DNA from: Acanthosoma haemorrhoidale | Taxonomy: Eukaryota; Arthropoda; Insecta; Hemiptera; Acanthosomatidae | DNA: 64,000 bases | Assembly: GCA_930367205.1 (NCBI GenBank) | Contig: OV884011.1 | Location: 105,205,139-105,269,138, forward strand | Direction: 5' to 3' | Shown here: positions 22,811 to 35,084 of the stretch, one piece after another | How the letters are laid out: every line of letters starts with the position of its first letter | How positions within the stretch are numbered: the first letter of the stretch is position 1 | Made by a program: the position numbers and the translations under genes | Notes under the pieces: generated by a model | Databases searched by the model: none | The model's input: the letters and a program-made list of their open reading frames with translations, nothing else | Told to the model about the DNA's origin: nothing

Positions 22811-22986
22811 TTTTTTTTTTTTTCTTAGCTCTCAAACTTATAAAAATTGGATGTGGGAAAAATAAAGGAAAATTATTTTGGGGAGTCCCCCATTTGAAGG
22901 CTGTATGAGAAGGATATAGGGTGTGGAATGCCTAAAGGAGGCGGGTGGAATCGGGAAGGTAGTGAGAGTCTACCGAGGGTGGATTT
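22811..22986 (-). mobile_element. J1-family 3' UTR fragment inserted behind the older copy
   Basis: A T run (from 22809) is followed by the antisense J1 3' terminal block, continuing to 'gtgagagtctaccgagggtgg'. It contains only 3' UTR. The flanks ttaataatgtt (22800-22810) and ttaaaaatgtt (22987-22997) differ at one position and may be its target-site duplication. It lies immediately beyond the 5' end of the copy at 21841-22799, in the same orientation. Confidence 0.75.
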
Positions 22987-22997
22987 TTAAAAATGTT

Positions 22998-25350
22998 ACT
23001 CAGGCATTACAATTAGGTAGTCCTAACTAACAAATCAATCAGGAGGGAACTAAAAAACATCATCATTTTATTATAGTTTTAACTATCATCTTCAGGGACT
23101 CTCATAAGTAGATTAACTTAAATAATTAATCTGATTATGTTTCTCTCGACCAAACAGCTATAAAATCATTGTTTGAGTTTAACTTACAAACATGGAGACA
23201 AATGTCATATACATAAAAACCAAATTTCGATTTGATGGATTATTGCATGGTTGATAAGTATATAGAAGATAGAGGGGGTAATGAATAGTACCTGGATCCC
23301 TTACAGTCCTTACGTCCTGCTTGCAGAAGCTAAAATATAAAAGGAAGAATCATTAAAAATTAAGAAAAAAAGATCCATTATTCTAGGTCTTATAGTGACG
23401 AAAATGGATTAGTGATTTTCAATCTATTTATTTTTTCGTTGGGTCAATACTATCTTCAATTTCAGCGGAAATTTTCAACAAGATACCAGGCTAAAAATAT
23501 ACGAGAGGCTAGTGAAACAACGACCGGGGAATTTTCATTTAAAGAGAATTGCAGTGAAAGCAATTTTCTGCCATTGTAATGGAGTCAATAGATTGGCGTA
23601 TCCATTAAAAGCTTTCCAACAGAAGCTTTGATGGAGTGAACTTCGTTTTCCTATACGGTAGGGCTAAAATTTGTTGTAAAATGTTTCATTTTTTTAAAAG
23701 AATTATATGTATATGTATATAGATGGGATCAACTCACGTTATCAATTTTTAACTCAGCAATACTCAGGAGAATATTTTCTTGAGATTTAAGAAGCAAAGT
23801 TCTTGTTAGTTATTTATACTCAACGGCTGCTTTAACGACGATTTCTTGAGCAAACAAAAACATAACTTTATTTTAAACTTGATCAAGCTTGACATGTTGT
23901 ACTATTTTAACTGGGTATAATGATAGTTTTCTGAAATTTAGTAGCGACATTTTGTAGCGTTCATTAGTAATGGGCTTTAGTCTAAAAATGCTTGAAATAA
24001 AATAAAGAAAAAAGTGAAGAAGAATATACTTATGCGAGGCATCGTGATTCTAAGAAAATAGATAGATGACTTATTAATTTAAGATTATGGATTTTCAAAC
24101 AACTCATAAATGCTTAAATGGACCTATTTTTTTATTTAATTGGGATACCAGGAAGAAACTACTTTACGACCCCGGAAAAGAAATGACCTACTTCAGGGTG
24201 ATTTATTCACCAAATGTTGGCTCTCAAAATTGTATTTTTTCATCACATATTTGATATCATCATCAGCGATAGGTCTTTAAACACGAGGAAAATTCTATTA
24301 ACTAAACAGCTTTGGAGTCGGGGCTTGAAACGTTTGGAAAAAGTTGGCGAAACGAGCCCGCATTTTTTCATATACTCTTCGTCATTGTTTTACCGAAAAG
24401 TAATCAACGTTTATCAAGATGTTTTCAAATATCAGTGTTGAAGGTGGATGTCGAACGCATGTAGGGCATTTAGTTCGAAATATCAACCACCAACCAGCTT
24501 AGATACGTGCGACATACACGTTCTACACGGAATGTTGCCAGAAGTTTGTCAACCAGGTATACCGCCCATGAGCCCCTTTACGCTTTATTAGGGGGAAAAG
24601 AAAACACGTGCACGGTTAATTCAGTACTGTCGACGGGCACCTAAAGATATGTCACCTGGTGGCAACATTAGAACTGCTAAACAAAGTACTTTATACTACC
24701 AATTAATTACCAATTACCCCTTAATTAGTTTCCATATAGGATACTTTTATGTTTAGCATCATCAAATGTAACTACCAAGAAAAATATCAAATATTTGTAA
24801 AAAACACTGGTTGAGTTAATTTTGTGAACACTGTGCTAATGACAATTTTAGTGACTTGGTGTGATTGTAGTTTTCAAAAACTATAACAAAAGTTAGATAA
24901 TGCTAATGAAGACGTTTAGCTGTTTAATTTGAAACCTTACTTTAATTGGCCTTGTCGAAGCGAGCTGTTGATTTTCCTGACACCAAAGGCGAAATCATGT
25001 CCAAACTAATCTGATCCCTTCTAGCCTTATTTTATCCTTATCCATTTCCTAAATTCCCTCTTCCTGGGAATTACAGGGGCCAAGCTGATCCTAGGATCCA
25101 GAGCCTTTATCTTTAGATCAACCCCCTCGCATAAAGTAACTGTGAGCCAGGATAGTTCAGTGAGCATCGGAAGCACACCGATCATTTCCTCCTGGTAGCA
25201 AACAAATGATTCAAAGAACCCAGGAGAGGATATGCATTGAAGTCTTTCAGGAACTTGACAAGCAAGAAGAATAGACGAGCGCCTAAGGAACTAAGTTAAC
25301 AGCATTAGACATAGGATAATGTCCATTTAATTTATAACCTTTACACAATA
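22998..25350. other. Spacer with a hammerhead-like motif at 23066-23097
   Basis: No gene is supported. On the minus strand at 23095-23066 there is CTGAAGA followed by TGATAG/CTATAA able to form a short stem; the GAAAC box is degenerate. The remainder is AT-rich; the frame at 24214-24441 has no motifs. Confidence 0.35.
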
Positions 25351-25351
25351 C

Positions 25352-25519
25352 CTGTCCTCAAAAGGAGTCGGGTCATCAGTGGGATGTAGCAACTACAGAC
25401 CAATTTGTCTATCATCGATGGAAATTAGAATTTACAACAGGATATTTAAATATGACATTCAGAAGAAATGGGCTTCGCACAGACAAAGGCAGCTTTACTC
25501 TCTAGACTGTAACGGATAA
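25352..25519 (+). pseudogene. Fragment of a non-LTR reverse transcriptase
   Basis: The frame from 25352 to the stop at 25517 contains GCSNYRPICLSS followed by a Lys/Arg-rich run. The S/N-Y-R-P-I-x-L motif is the conserved start of the RT fingers in non-LTR elements. The rest of the catalytic domain is not found downstream, so this is a short relic with no start codon. It differs from J1 and J2 in this region, which suggests a third family. It could be chance, but the motif match is good. Confidence 0.4.
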
Positions 25520-28500
25520 GCCATGGATATATATATTTATTGTAACGTACCTCGTTTCCTGGTGTGCAGAGCGTCAATAAGTAGACTGGTCAAGCCAGGT
25601 ACTAGTTCGCTTTTAATAGTGGTAATGTGGCCCCCACATTGGGCCTTAAGAGGCCCCCACAACTATATTTATGGCGGAAATAATTTACTTTTACTTTTAT
25701 AATTGACAAGTTAATATAACAATCCAGTGATTTTTCAAGCTAACATTTATTAAATACCAAAAGAAATTGGGAATAGTTATAAAATCAAAGCTTAATTCAC
25801 CGTAAAATTTATAATACATAACTTATTGAAAATCTGATTGTTAATATAAAAAATTGAACTTATTGTCTACAAAATAGTTATATAAAATATTGTTATATAA
25901 ATAAATTAAATTGAGCTGATTATCTAATCTTAATCTTTACTAAATATTGGATTCTGAAGGGATTTATTCAGCAATTAAGTAATACTAATCAGTTTATCTT
26001 CCAACTAGTATTCAGTACCTTAATTAGTAGTCATTGGGAGTTCCTTGAGTAGGGTAGTTGTTTGATGTTTCCTTTATTCTGTCCATACTAATCATTTTCT
26101 TTTGTTTAGTTTCCTGGCTCTGATCTGACTTCTTATTGCCTCCTGATTTCTTATAACTTAACTTAACAAAATTAAATATCCGTTTAACTTGCCGCGGGAG
26201 CCAACCTACTCCCTCTAATCTTCTCGATGTTTTCCGAGCTATATATTTTATTGTTCAAAAGAATGATCACATGAGCAATCCTGGATTTTGCCCAGGCGTT
26301 GTCATCCGGTGCGTTAGGAGGGTGAAATAGCCAGGGAATCCGCGCCGATCTCCCAGTGTCTTCAGAGTACCTTCAGTCAACTGACCGGAAAACTGTATCC
26401 TGCCCATGATCGCCAAGCCTTTCTGATTTCAAATGTTCAAACCAGGTCTTTGACAGATTCAAACTTACTATATGAATTCAACATGATTAGCTGAGATTAC
26501 TGAAGGTAATCTCAGTTAGTATTTATTTACTTGGGTTTTGGAAAACCCGAAATCCCGGATTTCTCGATATGAACGACGTAATTATAGCTGAAAAACCTAA
26601 GGAACTCTAAGATGTCTTTGACTAATGGTCCGCTGCGAAAGGCAGATAAGCTATGACTCGACATGTCTCAAACAAAATAGATTGAATACGTTATCTTTAA
26701 CATAGATGTGGCAGATAAAGAAGGACTTTGTCAAACTAATTACAGCTAAGCAATGTTCATTTTTATTTTATTTTATTTCAACATATTTTACTTAGTTATT
26801 GTTGCTTAAACTTATATAATTTGGTTTGTCTCCATATGCGTAGTGAAGATTTTTATTATTTGAATTTTTTATTTTAGATAACTGAAGATGACAGGTAAGA
26901 GCTGTTTAAAGTACTATTTGAAAAATAAATACCAGTTGAGGAAAGTTAAAACCTGTACTTTTTTACTGTACATTTCCATAATCAGGCATTAATCATTTAA
27001 TTTTAAATCTATCTACAGGTTTTAATCTACGGAGCAGAACCTTCGTGCGGAATAAATACCCAGGGATTGAAGATGCAGGCAGCTTTGACTATAATGAAGG
27101 CTATCTTAAGAGTTTTAGGAAATAGGGTTGGTCAGAATGAGGAGCACAAGATTATGGGAGGAGGTGAATGAGGAAATCACTCTTGTCTTTAATAAATACC
27201 AAAGCTCTTATATACTTTGGTTTCGTCAATAGAATTTCAGTGAAGAGGTAATGTATTGGAAGCTAGGTCTCCAGGTCTGGGTCACCAGAGGACGCCCAAG
27301 GAACACTGGCTGGATATGTGTTAGGAAGAGCCAGAGCGAAGTAAATATACCATATTAAACAGCAGTAGCGATTACAGAATGTCTGCAGGCTCTGAACCCT
27401 ACATCATAAGGTACCAAAAGGATTGCTAAATGAGAAGAAGAAGATTAATCAAACCAATTTACTGAACTAACACTAAAATTATAAAAACAAAATAAAATAT
27501 TCATTTGAATTATTTAATTTTAATGTCCAGTTCTACCATATATATATATCTTTAAATAAAAGTGGAATTAAATACAATAACTAATAATTGTTAATTAACT
27601 ATTTACTACAGAACTATAGTATAAGTTATAGTTATATAAGTAGTAGTATAAGTATTTTTCAATAAATGTTAATGGTAATTATCAACCCAGTTATAATAGC
27701 TATCGTCAAATAATTCCTTCTGAATATATATCTTCCAGTCTTCCACGACTATAGAGACATGGGGTTCAGAAGTGTCCACCGAATAGCTTATTGTACCTTT
27801 TAATTGTCTGTCATATTCTTTGTTCCTCAATATTGTCTTGTACCATAATAATATTGTCTTGTACCATAACCGCCTAATCTAGGCTAGCTAGAACCACAGA
27901 AATGCTGTGCCACACGATATGCTTTTATTGTGTACTATTTTTTATTATCTGAATGGCCTTGGGAATTGTCCTGGGTTCCCTTTAGTTATTTCTTATTAAC
28001 AAAATAGTGGAGCTTAAGAAAGAACGATAACTGAATAAACTTAGCGTTTGAATTCTGGATCAAAGGGTTTACCTATAAATTATTCCTCCCTCTCTGAAAT
28101 AAGCTCCTATGGATCAAAAATTGATTGATGTGTCTAAATTGATTCTGTTTTAAATAAATATTATCAAAAAAACAGAATATAACAACTATAACCACTGTCG
28201 CCAAAATTATTCCCGAGATCGATCAAGCAGAAACGAGCTGCGGGCTATAAAAAAGTTATATAAAGTTATGGCAGATGAAAAGTTAAAGGACTTGGTAAAG
28301 TGTATTGCCTCTGGCTACTTATTTTTAACAAGGATCGAAAATTATTGGTTGGCTGTAGGGTTGATTGGTCAAATTTCGTCGAGGAAAAGTGAGTATGTAG
28401 ATGCATATTGGAGAATATTTTAGCAATACGAACATTCGGCTACTATGAATTGTTAATATACACTAGAATCAAATTAAATGTACTATTCCAGACGCCTTGC

Positions 28501-28605
28501 AACAATCGAGTGTATTTAATTAGCCGACATGATCAACCGTAGCCACGTATGCCAGAATGTACAGAAAGTACGTCATCATGGCAGTGATTCTTTCGACTGA
28601 AAAAA
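25520..28605. other. AT-rich spacer with possible LINE C-terminal relic
   Basis: No intact gene. At about 27285-27430 (+) the translation contains a GRPR..W..C pattern and then stops and Arg-rich residues, similar to the tail end of some LINE ORF2 proteins; this is weak. A hammerhead-like aactgaagatgacagg occurs at 26880-26911 (+) without a clear GAAAC box. A short (TA)n tract lies near 27540. The GC-richer block at 25540-25680 was not identified. Confidence 0.3.
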
Positions 28606-30069
28606 TCAAATATTCCTTGCAACTAAAACTGCAGTGGAACATATATAGGTTAAAAAGATTATGGCTTTAGGAGGAAGTTGTTTGAGAATTTGAGGAGTAA
28701 GGAGATCATATCCAGGGGATTTTCGGTAAGGTAAGTGTTTCAGAAGATATTTGACCTCAGAGGGATTAACGGCTTTTGGTGGAAGAGAGAGAGGAATAGG
28801 TGAAGTGAGGAAATCTTCCACAGTTGTGCTGTGAGTATGGCTTTGATGAGAAAGGTTAGGTGTGAAAGTATGGGTAAGATGCAGAGCAAATTCCTCCGAC
28901 CTATCCCCATCTGAAGCCGCCCAGGACCCATCATCACGACGGAGTGGATGTGAAACAGGTTGATACCTTAGGATTTTTTTGGTTACATTCCACAAGGAGT
29001 TATCCCTGGTAGACAGAGAGGAGAGGTAGGAATTGAAAGAATCGGAACGGAAGGATGCCAATCGTCGCTTTACCAATCGGCAGTACTGATTGTACGAGCG
29101 GCGATCAGCAGGATGCCGGGATCTTTGCCACACTGTTCTGGAGCGGCGTTTGGATTGGATTAGGTCTTTGAGATGCTGAGGTAAACGATTATGATTATGG
29201 ATTTTTGGGTGACGATGGGGTGACGATGCCTCCCAAGCCGACCTCTGGACCAGGGTAGTGAAAGAATGCACTGCATCGTCTAGGTCTTGGGATGTTTTCA
29301 GGGACACTTTGAGGTCAATGGAGCCAGTAAGAAGCTGGCGGAAGTGGTCCCAATCGACTGGGCCCCTAATAAATGAAGGAGGAGGTAGTTTGTGAATTGG
29401 TCTTAGGGAAATGGTTAATAATAAAGGGCTATGATCGGAGGAAAGGTCGTCGAGGCGCTTGAGTGAATAGTTTAGTGTTCCTAAACTATTGTAGAAGAAG
29501 AAGTCTAGGAGGTCTGGATTTCGGTTGGGATCTGATGGCCAGTAGGTGGCTGTGTCAGGAGAGATCGTGGAGCAATGTTTCCGTGTGAGTGCAGACAGCA
29601 AAGCACGTCCGCGTGTATTCGTGGATCTTGACCCCCAGTGTTGGTGCTTCGCATTAAAGTCCCCACCCACAAGGAAACAATGCCCTATGGAGTCTAGAAA
29701 GGAGATGAATTGGGAATCGGAAATGGATTTATTGGGAGGGCAGTACACTGATGCTAGAGTAAGGGGGAAGGTGCTGATTGACACTGCAGTGGACTGAAGG
29801 AAATCATGTGCTACCAAAGGAACTATGTGGTGGGATATGGAGTTATGGACAATGACAGCAGTACCTGCATGAGCTGTTCCATCTGGGTGATCAGTTCGGT
29901 AAGTATGGTACTGTCGAACCGTAAATGGTCGTTTACTAGTAAGTCTTGTTTCAGTAATGAGAGCTACGTCGATGTTATTGTCGTGGAGTAGTGCTGTCAG
30001 TTCGTTAGTGTGGGTGCGAACACCATTCGCATTCCAAAGGAGAATGGATAAGGAGTCAGAAGGATCCAC
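28606..30069 (-). pseudogene. J2 ORF2 fragment: endonuclease and start of RT
   Basis: 487 residues. Endonuclease motifs are complete: WNANG (N13), ITETRL with catalytic E40, GGDFNAKH at 135-142 and SDHSPL at 211-216. Residues about 435-480 match the entry to the Jockey RT (YRKSPGYDLLTPQILKQLPP), after which seven or so unrelated residues lead to a stop; palm motifs are missing. The reading begins directly after the ORF1 TAA with GTG GAT; there is no ATG before the first endonuclease motif. The equivalent codon in the other J2 copy is CTG. The domain could still fold as an endonuclease, but the protein cannot reverse-transcribe. Confidence 0.85.
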
Positions 30070-30672
30070 TTATGGATTTTGTTTAACGGGGATAAGGTAG
30101 GAGACAAGATTTGTAAGAAGGGAAATGAGAGGGGTAATTAGGGTTCTGAATTCTGTAAGGAATGATGTTAATAGGCTAGTGAGATCTGAAGAGCTTGGAG
30201 GTGAAGGAATATGCGGGATGTGTGGTTGGAGATGGGATTGGGTTTGCTGGTTGGCGGGATGAGCGGAATGCTGGGGAAGAGATACTGGCGGAGGAGAAGT
30301 GGGCAGTGCCTGTGACTGCTCTCTGTTCCGAACGGCATCAGCAAAAGAGACAGAAGGCCTCAAATTTCTGGTGGGGACGCTTCTTGAGCTACCTGTCACT
30401 GGCCTCTCTTCTTCTGGCCGACGACGTTGCTCGTTCCTGGACTTGAGGATTCTATAGGCCTCACAGCCCTTGTAGTTGGCTGGATGGTCTTGCTGGCAGA
30501 GCACGCATACAGCAGGCGATTTTAGGGGCTTTTTGCACAATTCGCTTTTGTGCTGCCCACTACATTTTACACACCTAGGAGGGTGGTGGCAGTACGATTT
30601 CGTGTGCCCATATGCCTGGCAATTATGGCATTGGACGATGTCTCTTTTGGGGTAAGGTTTTTCGACCTGTTC
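30070..30672 (-). pseudogene. J2 ORF1 fragment with three zinc knuckles
   Basis: Open from the truncation point at 30672 to TAA at 30070. Three knuckles are in frame: CHNCQAYGHTKSYC, CVKCSGQHKSELC and CVLCQQDHPANYKGC, with the same spacing as in J1 ORF1. Past these comes a basic Arg-rich stretch, then a Pro/Ser/Gln-rich segment and a hydrophobic C-terminus (TEFRTLITPLISLLTNLV). The N-terminal half is missing; the copy at 42.5-46.5 kb retains traces of it. Role by family: RNA-binding Gag-like protein. ORF1 and ORF2 are in the same frame, separated by one stop codon. Confidence 0.82.
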
Positions 30673-30680
30673 ACTATTAT

Positions 30681-30720
30681 TAAATTTGAGATAATATTGA
30701 GACCTAGCCTGGCGCAGTTT
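30681..30720 (+). repeat. 40-bp direct repeat, copy 1
   Basis: taaatttgagataatattga and the next 20 bases recur at 31312-31351 with about four differences. It adjoins the 5' truncation point of J2 copy 1. Confidence 0.75.
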
Positions 30721-31311
30721 CGACGGTTTAGACTTAAAACAATAACTATAAATTTAAAAGCATATATATGTTTAGGATTTTGTATACATTAAGGATTTTA
30801 ATTATTACTATACAACTTTGAAACCATATTAAAAAAAGATTAATTTAAAGATTAGAGCTATGGAACAATAAGAAAATTTCAGTGCCACTTATCCTCGGAT
30901 CTATCAGTTGATTTCATGTCATGTCGAAAAATAAAAATTCCCTCTGCAGCATTTGTTAGAAACCTTTTTACTCTCCTAACATGAGATTGATACACCAGTT
31001 TGATTCTGTCATTTCGCGCATTAGTATGCATACGGCTTCATGGGCCTTTGGTGGATGTATTAAAGAACAGTGGAATTTACTGATTAACTCCAGTGTGCGA
31101 TGAATTTTGGGTAGATTTGTTAAACCGGATTTATAATTTTAATTCTTTATTTATAAAACTGTTAACAACAGTCATATATATCGTATTGAGATTTTACATT
31201 CAATCTAAATTATGTATAAAGATCTATAAAAAATCTATTTAAAGATTAGAAGTAAGTTGAGTTTAGGGAGTGATATATGAGGTGAAATTCACCACAGTGG
31301 GTGTCTATACT

Positions 31312-31351
31312 TAAATTTGAGATAATATTGAGACCCAGTCAGGCGTAGTTT
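31312..31351 (+). repeat. 40-bp direct repeat, copy 2
   Basis: Partner of 30681-30720, 631 bases downstream. The sequences beyond the 40 bp do not match, so it is not part of a longer tandem duplication. Confidence 0.75.
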
Positions 31352-33738
31352 TATGCTCGGGGTCGCATCATACTCCATTGCATGTAGGTATGCTAGATTG
31401 TTAGGGATAGCTGCATACAGGACCGTTACTACCGTTACAGGATAGTTGTTCAATGACCTTCCATCGGTGAGCAAGGGCTGATTTATGTCAGAGTTGACTC
31501 TATCTAGCAACGTAATTTCTCCCAGTTACGATTAACACATTGTGTTTATGTAAAAGTGGTTTTCAGACTCCAGAAACGTCTGTTTCATCCTCCTTTTAAT
31601 ACTCACCACCATCTCAGCCTAAACATCCTTCTATCCAATGATTGTCACTGATAGGAGAATACGCTAGGTCAGTATATTTCAAGGCGAGTGACTTTTACAT
31701 TGTCCAACTATTTTAATTGTTGTATCGATAATTTTATAAAGTAAAATTATTACATAAACTAGCGCGCTTATAGATCTTGGAAGAAAGGATAATTTACTTG
31801 CCCAGCCTCATATCCAGATTGTAAAACTCAGTGCCCACTCATACGTACCTCACTCTGAATACTGTGTTCTCTTTTCTGCAGTCATGGTCATCTTTCTTGA
31901 AGCACACCAATAATCCTTAGGGATAGCATAGGTTCTTCTCACGTCTGTTCGGGAGTCACCATACAATTCACAGTCAACCGTGAATCCTAGCCATCAGAGT
32001 TAAGAGGACACTTGAGTTGTGTCAACAAGTTACTCAATACTAACTTCGAGAGGGTAGGCTGGAATTTTCGTGGTTTGATGATAGAGCCCTGATGGCATTC
32101 TCACTGAGAGTGTGCCTCACTCTTGTACGTCCCAACTCTGTTGACCATCCTCTGCAATTGCAGGCCAACTAAATAATAAAGATTGCTGGGTGCCTCCAGT
32201 CATGCCACTCCATTATCAGGCACGACTACAAATCTCAGTTGAAAGCAAAGGAGATGATATACACCACGACTATCACATATTTAGAGCTCTCCATCCAGCC
32301 CCACTGCCATTGTGGGACCAGTAATACTTCAGGTTGTCCACCCGATTTATTAAAGACCCACGTAGCCGATCGAGGACTTCCGGAGGTTTAAAGTGACATA
32401 TTAACGTTATGGTGCATTAACAAAATACTATGCTTACTGAGCAGAGACTAAAGCGCCTATAAGCACATATTTCACCAGAAGCACGGTATGTAAGAAGTGG
32501 GTTATGTCTGGGATAAGAGTCTACCATTCCACAGGTAAATATAATTATTAATTTGGCTCGATCATGTCGATTTCATTAGTTTTATCTCAGATATCATCAT
32601 AAAAGATCTGCATCACTCTTAATTTTTACATATTAAAAAAGGTTCTGCGACAAAAATGTGATCTCGTTCCGAAATATAGACTTTTCTCTGCTAACCTGTT
32701 CAAAGGTGAAAACAGTCCTTAGACTTTCAAGCATTCCTGAATTGGATGGTTAAAAAGGAAAGTAATTAAAAATATTAAGATTCAAAAGGACTTAAGGACG
32801 CTATTTGACAGCACGACGACCGCCTTCGTTGAAATGTATTACAAAGATATGTATGCGTCTAAATTTTTGTATGAAAGGTGGTTTATATTCATCCTCATTA
32901 ACAAAAAGGTGATAATTGGAACTTAAAGACAATTATTACAGTTGATTACAGTCATAAACCATATCACATGAATTCCCCACAGGTGAGAAGTAAATAGTTT
33001 TCTGAACTGAATTATACGAATAACTATTACTTAAGCTTTAATAGAAACATATAGGCTATATGGTTTAGTTGCTGGTTGTGGCTATAGATTATCTGAATAA
33101 CACGCTATATAAGTCTATTGGAAAATCATTTGCTGTATAAATTTTAAATGTAGACAAAATTTTAAATGTAATATTTTAGTTTAGTGTAATTACACATACA
33201 TGATATTATATATATACTCTTTTAAGAAAATATTTGTGCTGTGTTTCTGTACCACATTGAGAATGAAAGGATATCACTTGTGTAAACGAATGTCTATAAT
33301 TAGTGGGAAGGCTAAAATAGGACATATCATTTAACTTTAATTCAACATATAGCATATATTTCAAAATAATCAATGCTTATTTGCATCATTGTCTTCATTG
33401 ATCTTTTTGAACGCATGTATAGGTAAATCTTTGTACAGAATATAACCACAAAACATTTGTTAATTGTCAGGGCATGTATTTTTTAAGTTCAAAATTGATT
33501 GCTTAGTATAAATAAATCATAAAAAGATATGAACTGAGCTATATTGCTTGCAATATCTTTGCAATTAATTTTCAGGTTTAATATCAAAATAGTTTTTGGT
33601 CTGTGACTTGAGAAGGAGAAATGGGAATGATTTATTTATTTGAAACAACATAATTTTGGAGTGTAGTGAGAGATACTTCTATACGATCTCCGACTGTATG
33701 AAGTACTTTTACGACCACTATCTAAGAAGATACATTGC
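31352..33738. other. Spacer without recognised features
   Basis: AT-rich; no gene supported. 31850-32480 is somewhat GC-richer and may contain unrecognised transposon sequence, but no frame gives a motif that I can name. Confidence 0.35.
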
Positions 33739-33822
33739 GGAAAATTATTTTGGATTGATGGGTGCCAAAATAATTTTCCCACATCCTATTAATCTATAAG
33801 TTTGAGAGCTATGAAAAAAAAA
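33739..33822 (+). mobile_element. Very short J1 3' fragment with inverted 5' end
   Basis: 33765-33822 is the J1 3' terminus (ccaaaataattttcccacat through tttgagagctatg) followed by nine A. Just upstream, 33739-33753 is an exact reverse complement of 33765-33779, forming a perfect 15-bp stem with an 11-base loop. The inverted part also matches J1 3' UTR, so this looks like a second 5'-inverted insertion, here only 80 bases long. No clear target-site duplication was found. Confidence 0.65.
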
Positions 33823-35084
33823 GCATCCTTGTTGATGCAACAATAAAAATGTTATAAAATATCAAATTAATATGAAGTCTCGAGATCGAGAAGGCATATA
33901 ATCACAAAAGTTTCCTCGAGGCACAAATTCTACTGGGAAGACAGTAGCGGGCTGGGCAGTAATCCGGAATACCTGCCTCTCAAATGGAGTTATTTGGGAC
34001 GTCCGCCAGCCTTTTTAAACACGGGTCCTACAGAACGGAAGAGAGTTTCTCTTTTTTCCCCATTCGGAAAGGAAACAAAAGTGATTACTTGGAGAGCGGC
34101 TGACTGGAATGCTTTAGGCAAAGCCAGAATTTGCAAATGAAGGTCGTCCCCTGTGGAATAATAACAGGGGATGGCTTTCTTTTAGAGTACAACGTGATGT
34201 CTGAAAAGGCGAGGATAATAGAAGTCATCTATATAATTGAAAAACCCTAACTACGTTTCGATCTGTTGATATAATTGTTAATGTTTCCCAGGAATCGTCA
34301 AGGTAATATTATACCTTTTTTTTTATTTGAACTCACCTTAAAGAGTTTGCAAATTGAAAACAACAGGCTAATAAAATAGGCTTCATTATATTTATTCAAC
34401 ATTATTCATTTTATTATAGAAATCTCTACATTTTTAATTAATAATAAATGAATGCTCAAATGAAAAAATAAAAAACATTAAAGAATGTTAGCAGTATTGC
34501 CTTAGTGAACTATTATTGCAAAAAACCAGTAGAACTGTCAATATAATCGTTTTCACAGCCTTGCTGGCTTTTCTTGGTATTCTTTTGTGGTAACGTAATT
34601 AAATGTTTCAGACATGAGCATAAAGCTATATAGATTAACTCGTATGTTTATATTATGCTAAGAAGGGTTTAAAAAAACCTAAAACTGTTAGGGAAGAAGG
34701 CCTCGAGGACCTATCAAAGTAACTGGATTAAGTATGTGAAGTAGCGAATTAGTTTTTTACTAATTCAACTAGATTTGGATACTATTAACGCGCAGCAATT
34801 GCCATTTTACCAATTTATCAAATGATTAGTAACTTTTTTTTCGTTATCAAAGTTTAAGTCTTGAAAATATATTGGTTTTATATTACTGATTAATTGTTGT
34901 GGTACCGATTCCATTATTTTTAATAATCGTTAGGCTGAGAAGTAAAAATTGACAGCTCCAGAACTCAATGAATATTTTATCATTTTTTTTTTGTTAATTT
35001 TTAATTTTTTTTCAGACTCTAATAATTATTAAATATAGTGGTACATATAACTCAATGAATACCCCTTGACCTTAAACCATTAAG
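33823..35084. other. Spacer without recognised features
   Basis: AT-rich and without open frames of note. Confidence 0.4.

Larger units (their letters stand above)
28606..30672 (-). mobile_element. J2 copy 1: Jockey-clade element truncated at both ends
   Basis: Minus-strand copy whose 5' end lies within ORF1 (30672) and whose 3' end lies in the RT fingers (about 28606-28635), where similarity to the copy at 42531-46470 stops. It therefore has no 3' UTR or A tail, which is not the usual result of 5' truncation. The 2-kb body is in a single frame with just one stop (30072-30070) between ORF1 and ORF2. Overall it is far better preserved than the 42.5-kb copy. Confidence 0.85.

Noticed and set aside
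27060..27430. LINE ORF2 C-terminal relic
   Set aside because: Only a short GRPR..W pattern supports it; too weak for a separate feature, so it is only mentioned in the spacer entry.
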